Source: CAYQAJ01 sp964415245
GTDB lineage: Bacteria > Planctomycetota > Planctomycetia > Pirellulales > Pirellulaceae
Direction of reading: 5' to 3'
NCBI GenBank assembly: GCA_964415245.1
Contig: CAYQAJ010000014.1
Location: 1 to 40,092 of the forward strand
Length of the DNA: 40,092 bases
A program made the translations under genes and the position numbers. Shown here one piece after another: positions 15,902-22,771 of the stretch. Position 1 is the stretch's first letter. Each line of letters starts with the position of its first letter. The notes under the pieces were generated by a model that ran no database searches, was not told where the DNA came from, and was given only the letters and a program-made list of their open reading frames with translations.

Positions 15902-17293
15902 CTATTCGCGCGCTACCGGTTCACTTGTGCGTGTCGCGGCGCCCGTCCGGAGTGATTCTTCCAACTGCTCGCCGTAGGCGTCAAGCAATGCGCGGCTGGA
16001 ATCGGCGCTGAAGTAGTGCGGGTCGCAGTTCAAGTTGATGGTCGTCTCCTCGCCGTAGTCGATCACCGCCACCGAGGCCCGCGTCAGGGGGCGAATCGGC
16101 GGCACACCCGACACGCGCTCGAGCACCGCATCGCCGCAAATCAAACGCCGCCCGTCGCGGGGCAGGGGGGTGCGGGCGTAAACGCGGCCCAGGTTGCTCA
16201 GCACCATGGTGGCGAACGACTTGTTCCGTCGCAGCGTCCAGCGAATGGTTCGTTTGCCGGCGAACTGCAGCCCGCCGAGGAAGTACAGGCCCAGCTTCCA
16301 GGTTTTGATGCGCTCCATTTCGCGGTTGACGGCCTCTAGCGCGGTGTCGGCGCCCGCAAAGTCGCGCTTTCGCAGCGAGACAAACGCGAAGCCCAGCCGG
16401 TTGGCGGCGGGCATGAGCTTGTCGTCGCGGCCGCGCAAGTTCACGGGCACGTTGAGCCGGACGGGCCCGCGGAGCGAGCCGGCGTGCCGGCGGTTCCAAT
16501 CGCGGAGCACGAGGAACATGTCGCGCAGCAGCAGGTCATTAAGCGTGGCGCCCAGCGACGTGGCGGCGCGGCGAAGCTGACGGACTCGGTCGGCGGGAAT
16601 GGCCAGAGTCTGGAATCCGCTCTGCGTCGCCGCATCCGACGGCGCGCTATCCGATTTGGTTGCAACTCCGCCCGGGTTTCCGCTCGGCGCTGCCAGCACG
16701 GCAGCGCCGCCGAACAGAATCCGCGACCACTCGCGGGCCGTGATCAGGGCGTCGCGGACGGCGACCAAGAACGAGCGACGCCCCAGGGCGGCTTCGAAAA
16801 GTCCGCGATCGCGCAGATGCGTGACATCGACAGGGGCCAGCGCGGGCGGATTTTTCTCCACGAACTGTGCTCCGTAGGCAATGAGCACGTCTTCGACGAA
16901 GCGCAGGCCGGCCAGACCGTCGCAGCAGGCATGATGAAAGTGGAAAACCACGCGCGTGGTTCCGTCTCCCGCGCGCACGTACACGCGCAAGCCGGGCTCG
17001 ATTCGTAGGTCGATGTACGGGCAGCAGGGACCGGCAATGGGGACCGAGGCGGCGGCCCAGTCGATGTGCGGCTCGTGCTGGGGGGAGCGTTGCCATTGGG
17101 GCCAGGGACCGCTCTCGTCGATTTGGGCCGACAGCAGCGGATGGCGCTCCAGGACGGTGGCGAGAGCGCGCGTAAGTGCGTCGCGGTCGAGCGTTCCCGA
17201 GAACTGCAGGTCGACCGGGAACGTGGTGGGGTACTCGGGGCGGTCGTCCGTCCAGTAGTAGAACTCGAACGGAGTCAGGGGGAGGGGCAGCAC
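15902..17293 (-). CDS. Condensation/PapA-like acyltransferase (HHxxxDG)
   Basis: 463 residues of the CoA-dependent acyltransferase superfamily, which includes NRPS condensation domains, PapA5 and WS/DGAT enzymes. The catalytic motif is intact at 120-126 (HHACCDG). The N-terminal FxxxD-type start (LTPFEFYYW) and the ERHPLLSAQI segment are also typical, as is the C-terminal VLSNLGRVY block. Such enzymes join an acyl thioester to an alcohol or amine, for example PapA5 in phthiocerol ester formation. It is a stand-alone protein, convergent with the FabL-like gene (16 bp between stops). It could therefore esterify or amidate the synthase product. The substrate cannot be deduced. There is no adenylation or carrier domain attached. 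Confidence 0.8.
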   Translation of the reverse strand: MLPLPLTPFEFYYWTDDRPEYPTTFPVDLQFSGTLDRDALTRALATVLERHPLLSAQIDESGPWPQWQRSPQHEPHIDWAAASVPIAGPCCPYIDLRIEPGLRVYVRAGDGTTRVVFHFHHACCDGLAGLRFVEDVLIAYGAQFVEKNPPALAPVDVTHLRDRGLFEAALGRRSFLVAVRDALITAREWSRILFGGAAVLAAPSGNPGGVATKSDSAPSDAATQSGFQTLAIPADRVRQLRRAATSLGATLNDLLLRDMFLVLRDWNRRHAGSLRGPVRLNVPVNLRGRDDKLMPAANRLGFAFVSLRKRDFAGADTALEAVNREMERIKTWKLGLYFLGGLQFAGKRTIRWTLRRNKSFATMVLSNLGRVYARTPLPRDGRRLICGDAVLERVSGVPPIRPLTRASVAVIDYGEETTINLNCDPHYFSADSSRALLDAYGEQLEESLRTGAATRTSEPVARE

Positions 17294-17423
17294 GCGTTAC
17301 ACTCGCATGGGGCTTGGGGACATAGTCCTAGTTCAACTCTAGTGCGGGAATGCGCGCAGGGCGCTCGCAAAACGCTGACGCGGGGCGCGGAGACACGGGA
17401 ACGCGGCGACGCAACCGTTAGCC

Positions 17424-17439
17424 GCGGCGTTCACGCCGC
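17424..17439. repeat. Palindrome GCGGCG-TTCA-CGCCGC
   Basis: Perfect 6-bp stem with a four-base loop, 20 bp past the stop of the minus-strand secreted-protein gene. There is no T tract on either side, so a classical intrinsic terminator is not indicated. It could be an RNA 3'-end stem or a copy of a dispersed palindrome. Confidence 0.35.
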
Positions 17440-17458
17440 ACTTGACCGGACCCGGAGA

Positions 17459-19882
17459 TTACGGCGACTGCGCCGCTTCGCTGCTTAGGGCCACTTGCAG
17501 CCAGCCGCCCGATGCCTGTGCCTTGTACACCCGCAGCTTGGGCGCCGACGATTTCGACGAGACGGGCATCGCCATGCCGGACCACACGATTTCTTCAGAC
17601 AACACTTGTTCGAACTGGCGCTGTGCGATGGTGCGTAGCGTCCGCTGGCGGCCCGTCAGCGGCTTTCGTTCCCCGTCGGGGCTGGCGGTTGGCGTGACGC
17701 TCGGCTTCCCCTGCCGCACTAGCACAAGGTCGCCGTCGCGTGCCTCGACTGCGTAATTCACCTCGACCGTCAGGGCGGGAAAGCTGGAGCCGCGATCCTC
17801 AAACGACGTGAAGTAGAGCGACGCGGTCACGATTCCGTCCGCCATGCTGACACGGCAGGGAGTGTCGGCGAACGATACGTTCCACGTTTGTTCGGTCGGT
17901 TCCGCCGGTGCGGCTTCTTCGTTCGAGTCCGTTGCCGGCGCCTCACCCAGCAACTGGCCGACGGCACGCAGCATTTCGTCGCCGCTCACCTTGCGGCCGG
18001 CCCAAGCCGCCACCGCCTGCTGTTCCAGAGCCGATTCGGCCACGCAGACCATAACGCCACCGTCGCCGTCGAACGCGGGAGGCGGCGCATCGGCCGCCAG
18101 CCCATACGCCGGCGCCAAGAAGCACTCCCAGTGCAGTGCCTGCTCGGTGCTGGCGGCGCGGATGCGAGGGAGCAGACGGCCGCTGGTGATCCAGGGGTTG
18201 CGGAAGTTCTCGTGGTAGTTGTTGTTGAACCGCTCGACCAGCTTGCTCCCTTCGGAATCAAGGCGGGAGATAGTCGTCCGCTCGGCGTCTGCCGATACGT
18301 CGGCTTGGACGGCCGGAATGCGTGCCCGCACCTCGGCGGGCGCCCGATTGTTGCGAATCCGCCCGCCTGCACTGATGTCTTGGATCTCGACGGTGGTTTT
18401 GGCGCTGGCCGCGGCGCGGTCGGCGGTAAGGCCGCGAGCACTGAGCGAAAAGAGCTTTTCGCCGCGGATGCGCGTCGTGCCACGGCTTTCGACGCTTACA
18501 CCTTGGTCGGAACCTACCGTGTCCGATCGTGCGGTGGCCTGAAACGCGAGACGCCATTTGCCCGATGATTGCGACGGCACGAGCGCCATTGCAAGGTTTC
18601 CCTTGATCCGCCCTTTACCCCGGCTGCGTGTGCCGCCGTAGACGCCGTCGACTTCGTACTTCTCATCGACCGACGATTGTATCTGCGAAGCCAGCCAGTT
18701 GGCGTCGATTCGCGCCACAACGTTAGGATGCGACAGCTCCCGGCGGATGGAGGTGGTCAGTGGCGACGATTGGCCCAGCGATTCCCGCTCGGCCAAAAGC
18801 TCGGCGATGCGGGCCGCGCTCGAGGCGGGAGAGGCAGCCGCGTCGGCGGAATCGGCACCGTCGGCATCCGTGGCGTCGGCATCCGTGGCGTCGGCANNNN
18901 NNNNNNNNNNNNNNNNNNNNNNNNNNNNNNNNNNNNNNNNNNNNNNNNNNNNNNNNNNNNNNNNNNNNNNNNNNNNNNNNNNNNNNNNNNNNNNNNCGTC
19001 GGCATCCGTGGCGTCGGCATCCGTGGCGTCGGCAGGATCAGAGGCATCTGTCGCATCGGTCGTCGAGCGGCGGGCTTCGAGCAGATCGGCCAGCTCGTTC
19101 CAAGCCGCCGCGTGCGCTTCGGCCGTTTCGCCTTTGCGCAGCGCTCGCAGGTCACGAATATAGGCCTGCATGGCAAACGAGGCTTCCACCAGCTCCGGCG
19201 CGTCCCACACGGTCAGGGCGGTGGCCCAACGGGTTTCGAGCCGGTCGAGATCCGCCGCTTCGGGCAGCTCGGCGAGAGTCGCCGCGTCGGCGGGGTTGGC
19301 ATCGGCCAGACGACGCGTTGTCGGCCAGTCGACATAGTTGCTCCAGTGACTGCCTACTTCGCGGAGCGAGGGCATGCGCCGCTGGAGAGCGTCGAGCAGC
19401 TCGCCCAGCCGCTTCTTGCGACGCGTCAAGTCGTGGGGAGTTGCCGCAGTAAAGTTGTCCGCCTGACGACGGCATTCGGCGGGCCACCCTGCGGGCGGAA
19501 TCGGGGCCAGCTCTTCGCTACGGGCCGCCAGAGCGTCGGCCAGTCGCTGGAATGCGGCCGGCAACGATTGTGACTGGCTGGACTTCTTGAGCACGCCGGC
19601 GGCATTGTCGACCACGCGGCGATCGGCATACTGGCCGGCCATCAGCTCGCGATCGAGGTCGTCGGCCGCCAGCCGCTCTTCCCAGAGGCGCCAATTTGAC
19701 GAATCGCCGTACTCTTGCCGAAGCTCGGCCAGCGCGGCGCGAGCGTTTCGGGCCGCTTCGGTGTCGACCTGTGCCCGCGCGGGCTGGTGGCAACACACGA
19801 CAACGGCCATGAAGACGACCGACGCCACGCAAGTGCAGCTTCCGTGCCGCGCGGCCGATACCGGGCGCAGCAAGAGTGCCAT
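17459..19882 (-). CDS. Secreted planctomycete-type protein of unknown function, interrupted by assembly gap
   Basis: Not a recognised enzyme family. The N-terminus is a probable signal peptide: a basic stretch to about residue 13, a hydrophobic core (VASVVFMAVVV) and an ARAQ cleavage site. An alpha-helical, charged region follows to about 280, then a low-complexity ADATD pentapeptide repeat. The repeat runs into 100 N, so the true length is unknown (about 807 aa as shown). The second half is rich in beta-strand pattern (GTRSRGKGRIKGNLAMAL; ALEQQAVAAWAGRKVSG). It starts one base after the stop of the 21716-19884 gene, so the two are almost certainly co-transcribed. It is probably periplasmic or cell-surface. 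Link to the flanking lipid genes: location only. Confidence 0.7.
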   Translation of the reverse strand: MALLLRPVSAARHGSCTCVASVVFMAVVVCCHQPARAQVDTEAARNARAALAELRQEYGDSSNWRLWEERLAADDLDRELMAGQYADRRVVDNAAGVLKKSSQSQSLPAAFQRLADALAARSEELAPIPPAGWPAECRRQADNFTAATPHDLTRRKKRLGELLDALQRRMPSLREVGSHWSNYVDWPTTRRLADANPADAATLAELPEAADLDRLETRWATALTVWDAPELVEASFAMQAYIRDLRALRKGETAEAHAAAWNELADLLEARRSTTDATDASDPADATDADATDADXXXXXXXXXXXXXXXXXXXXXXXXXXXXXXXXXXADATDADATDADGADSADAAASPASSAARIAELLAERESLGQSSPLTTSIRRELSHPNVVARIDANWLASQIQSSVDEKYEVDGVYGGTRSRGKGRIKGNLAMALVPSQSSGKWRLAFQATARSDTVGSDQGVSVESRGTTRIRGEKLFSLSARGLTADRAAASAKTTVEIQDISAGGRIRNNRAPAEVRARIPAVQADVSADAERTTISRLDSEGSKLVERFNNNYHENFRNPWITSGRLLPRIRAASTEQALHWECFLAPAYGLAADAPPPAFDGDGGVMVCVAESALEQQAVAAWAGRKVSGDEMLRAVGQLLGEAPATDSNEEAAPAEPTEQTWNVSFADTPCRVSMADGIVTASLYFTSFEDRGSSFPALTVEVNYAVEARDGDLVLVRQGKPSVTPTASPDGERKPLTGRQRTLRTIAQRQFEQVLSEEIVWSGMAMPVSSKSSAPKLRVYKAQASGGWLQVALSSEAAQSP
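18861..19032. repeat. 15-bp tandem repeat (ADATD-coding) with gap
   Basis: A 15-bp unit (TCGGCATCCGTGGCG on the plus strand) occurs in perfect copies on both sides of the N run. On the minus strand it encodes Ala-Asp-Ala-Thr-Asp. The copy number is unknown because the array was not assembled through. Confidence 0.9.
18897..18996. other. Assembly gap of 100 N
   Basis: Exactly 100 N, a conventional placeholder for unknown length, placed inside the 15-bp tandem array. The reading frame happens to stay open across it, but real length and frame are not known. Confidence 0.99.
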
Positions 19883-19883
19883 G

Positions 19884-21716
19884 TTACTTCGCTCCCGGAG
19901 CGGCGGAAAACGTGCTGAACTTCACGATCCAGCCGTCGTCGGTTTTCGAAAGCAACAGGCCCGAAGGCGCGAGCGCGTCGCCCCACTTCGCGAAGGCCGG
20001 AACCGCTTTATGCGGCAGGTCGGCGCCGCGATTGGCCGTGCCGAACAGCACGTACCGCCACAGACGCGACGTTACCGTTTCGTCGTCCTTTAACACGCCG
20101 TCCTTGTGAGCCAGCTCATACCCGGGTCCAGCCAGGGCGTCGAGGCGGGCCAACGAGCGGTAGGCCGTTGTCATGCCTTCCTCGCGGTCCAGCCAGGCGA
20201 GATAGTCTTTCCATAGAGGCCTGTCGACCAGCGGAGCTTTGGCTTTGTCGCCCGAAACGGCCGACGCCATTAACTCGGGACTATCACTGAATTGCAGGCG
20301 GCCGCCACCGACGGCCAAGGAACGAATCGTCGCCAGCGATTCACCCTCGCCAGCGATTAAGAGCGACCGACCTTCCGGCGAGGTCCATACGTCATGGTCC
20401 CTAACCTTCGCATGGTCGATTTCCTTGTCTCCCTTGTAATACGGACCGAATACTTTTTCGACGACCTTGTCGGTGTCCCGACAAGCGAAGCTGTACACGA
20501 ATGACAACGAGTCGGGTTTGGCGTCGTCATCTTTGACGCGCACGGCGAGCCCTTCCGGTCCGAGTCGCTTGAACAGGTCCGCTCGTACATCGATGCTCGG
20601 CTGCTCGGGGTCTTCCATGAGCGCGTTGAGCGTATCATCCCACAGCCCAGCGCCGCCCTGCCCAGGCATTTGATGATCGTCGAACAGGTGGCCGAACGCC
20701 TTCATGGCGAGCGGAAAGTCCCATCCCCAGGACGAAACGCTCACGGAGTTCTCTGCCACCCAATCCGGTAGATGAGGCATGGGCACGGGTACCATGTCGA
20801 GCAATCCCATGCCCATGTGATACGTGAAGGTTTTCTTGTCGACCTTGTTCAGACGCGGTGCCAGCATGAAGGCCTGGATGCGCATCTGATGGGGGTCGTC
20901 GGGACGCAGGTCGAGGACACCGCGAATGGCCTGAATGTCACTCAGGCCCATTCGCTTTGCCGAGGCGAGCGGATCACGGGCATTCGGTCCGGCGGGCAGA
21001 TTGTCGTGCCGTATCAGTTCCCACAAACCGATGGGCTGGACAAAGAAATGAATCGACGACTCTTCCGGGGCCTTGTCGAGTGGCGGCGCGGCCTTGGCGA
21101 AAATGTCAATGCTTGCGAGCGACTTCTCGGCTTCCACGTCGAGCACCGCCTTGGCGGCAGCCGGAGAACTGGCGACGCCGTACAAGCCGTCGGCCACGAA
21201 CGCGGCGCGGTCCGACCCCTTGGGCGCCTTGTACGTGGTGAGCTTTGCCGCGCCGTGATCGCTGATCGCCCTGCCATAGCCCTTGTCCGTAAAGTACTTC
21301 TCGGCCTTGGCGAGGCAGTCGGGTGGATCGCCGTCTGCTTCGACGGCGCCGGTGAAGATCCAGGCCATGCCGATGCCGTCGTCGATCGGGAAAACAAAAA
21401 GCCCGCCGGCATCGCCTACCAGTTCCAGGTCGGACCAATCGAAGCCAAACATGGGGCGCAGGTGGAATGGCGCTGCCCGATCGTCGGCGCGCAGCGCGAC
21501 GGCGAGCGGCAGGAATTTGTCCCCGGTCCAGGCTGCCCCCAGGTCCGTACCCTTGAAAGCAGCGCAGGAAGCGGCGACGTTATCCGAATAGCAGGCCAGC
21601 ACGGTGCCGGCGGGAGCTCGCGGGGGCAGCTTTGTGTCGTCGTCGGCTACTGCGATCGCGGTCGCAAGGCCGAAGGCAAGAAACACGGTCCCCGCCGAAA
21701 GTCGTGGTAGGGTCAC
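19884..21716 (-). CDS. Secreted planctomycete-type protein of unknown function
   Basis: About 610 residues. The frame is open to 22016, but GTG 21716 is preferred. It gives a clean signal peptide (hydrophobic SAGTVFLAFGLATAIAVA followed by DDD) and sits about 40 bp below a good minus-strand promoter, while the upstream extension has no hydrophobic or conserved pattern. The mature part has alternating hydrophobic strands and many Lys/Asp residues (GTVLACYSDNV; DLELVGDAGGLFVFPID; SIHFFVQPIGLWELI). It resembles planctomycete secreted proteins of unknown function; no catalytic motif is evident. It is first in a two- or three-gene minus-strand unit with the repeat protein and perhaps the acyltransferase. 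Confidence 0.7.
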   Translation of the reverse strand: MTLPRLSAGTVFLAFGLATAIAVADDDTKLPPRAPAGTVLACYSDNVAASCAAFKGTDLGAAWTGDKFLPLAVALRADDRAAPFHLRPMFGFDWSDLELVGDAGGLFVFPIDDGIGMAWIFTGAVEADGDPPDCLAKAEKYFTDKGYGRAISDHGAAKLTTYKAPKGSDRAAFVADGLYGVASSPAAAKAVLDVEAEKSLASIDIFAKAAPPLDKAPEESSIHFFVQPIGLWELIRHDNLPAGPNARDPLASAKRMGLSDIQAIRGVLDLRPDDPHQMRIQAFMLAPRLNKVDKKTFTYHMGMGLLDMVPVPMPHLPDWVAENSVSVSSWGWDFPLAMKAFGHLFDDHQMPGQGGAGLWDDTLNALMEDPEQPSIDVRADLFKRLGPEGLAVRVKDDDAKPDSLSFVYSFACRDTDKVVEKVFGPYYKGDKEIDHAKVRDHDVWTSPEGRSLLIAGEGESLATIRSLAVGGGRLQFSDSPELMASAVSGDKAKAPLVDRPLWKDYLAWLDREEGMTTAYRSLARLDALAGPGYELAHKDGVLKDDETVTSRLWRYVLFGTANRGADLPHKAVPAFAKWGDALAPSGLLLSKTDDGWIVKFSTFSAAPGAK

Positions 21717-22039
21717 GGTATTTGCCAGGTGGGGGGGTGGGAATGTGGCCGACCGCAAACTGCCATTATGTACCACCGGCTGGAAGTTTGCAACGTACGG
21801 GTAATACTGAGTTACAAGGAGATAGCCCGTCAGTCGCCGTTGCCTCGAGTTTCGCGCTCGGCCGGCCGCGTTGGTGCCGGCCCGTGAGGGTTCGAATCGG
21901 TCGCCGCCTGCGCGAAATTTGCAAATTCTAACGGTTGTGCCGGTTGCGCCGCCGTGGTCCGAAACGTGCGGTGAAGCTATCCTAGAGCCGCACGATCCCT
22001 GCGAACTTCCAACCACTTACCCCGCTGACGGACGACTGC
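21717..22039. other. Divergent intergenic region
   Basis: About 320 bp between the minus-strand secreted-protein genes and the plus-strand ABC exporter. It carries a good minus-strand promoter candidate (listed). I found no convincing promoter pair for the plus strand. A GGTTCGAATC sequence near 21890 looks like a tRNA T-loop, but no cloverleaf can be drawn. Confidence 0.5.
21765..21793 (-). promoter_or_regulatory. Candidate promoter for secreted-protein genes
   Basis: Reading the minus strand, TTGCAA (21793-21788, 4 of 6) is followed after 17 bp by CATAAT (21770-21765, 5 of 6). Transcription would start near 21757, leaving a roughly 40-base leader to the GTG at 21716. This supports that start over the longer open frame. 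Confidence 0.45.
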
Positions 22040-22771
22040 ATGCCCGTACTGGAAGCGATCGACGTTGTGAAGGATTACGGCGACGGCAGTGTCACCGTAC
22101 ACGCCGTACGCGGCGTGGATTTACGCGTGGCCCGGGGAGAGTTCCTCGCGATCATGGGCCCGAGCGGGTGCGGCAAGAGCACCCTGCTGCACATGTTGGG
22201 GGGCATCGAGGAGCCGACGTCCGGCCGGGTGCTGTTAGACAGCAAGGACTTCGGCGGCCTGGGCGACCACGATCGCAGCATCATCCGGCGGCGGAGCATT
22301 GGGTTTGTGTTTCAGAAGATGAATCTGCTCCCTTCGCTATCGGCGCTCGACAACGTGGCTCTGCCGTTACGAATCGACGGACTCAGCCGCTCGCAGGCGC
22401 ACGAGCAATCGCGGGCCGCGCTCGAACAGGTTGGTATCGCCGATCGGGCATCGCACGTGCCTCATCAATTGTCCGGCGGCGAGCAGCAACGCGTCGCCGT
22501 GGCCCGCGCCTTGGTGATTTCGCCCTCGGTGATCCTGGCTGACGAGCCGACCGGTGCTCTGGATAGCGCCAACGGGCAGCGAATCGTCGAGCTGTTGTGC
22601 GAGTGCGTGAGGCAGGGGCAGACGGTGGTGATGGTCACGCACGACGCGGGCGTCGCCCAACACGCCCACCGCACGCTGCACATGCGCGACGGTCGGATTG
22701 ACGACGAAGCGGTGTCGCCGACCGAACCGCAGGTCGTGCGCGATTCCACGGCATCGGATGGCGAGCGATGA
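22040..22771 (+). CDS. LolD/MacB-type ABC transporter ATPase
   Basis: 243 residues. Complete nucleotide-binding protein: Walker A GPSGCGKST (40-48), signature LSGGEQQRVAVARAL (~150), Walker B VILADEPTGALD and the H-loop VMVTHD. The sequence pattern is that of the MacB/LolD subgroup, which powers FtsX-type permeases that move lipids, lipoproteins or hydrophobic products out of the inner membrane rather than import solutes. Its stop overlaps the permease start (ATGA), so the two are translationally coupled and form one exporter. DevA of the heterocyst-glycolipid exporter belongs to the same subgroup, which fits a lipid-making neighbourhood. Confidence 0.93.
   Translation: MPVLEAIDVVKDYGDGSVTVHAVRGVDLRVARGEFLAIMGPSGCGKSTLLHMLGGIEEPTSGRVLLDSKDFGGLGDHDRSIIRRRSIGFVFQKMNLLPSLSALDNVALPLRIDGLSRSQAHEQSRAALEQVGIADRASHVPHQLSGGEQQRVAVARALVISPSVILADEPTGALDSANGQRIVELLCECVRQGQTVVMVTHDAGVAQHAHRTLHMRDGRIDDEAVSPTEPQVVRDSTASDGER

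Noticed and set aside
21880..21920. tRNA-like GGTTCGAATC sequence
   Set aside because: The T-stem does not pair beyond the closing G-C and no anticodon or acceptor stem can be drawn.
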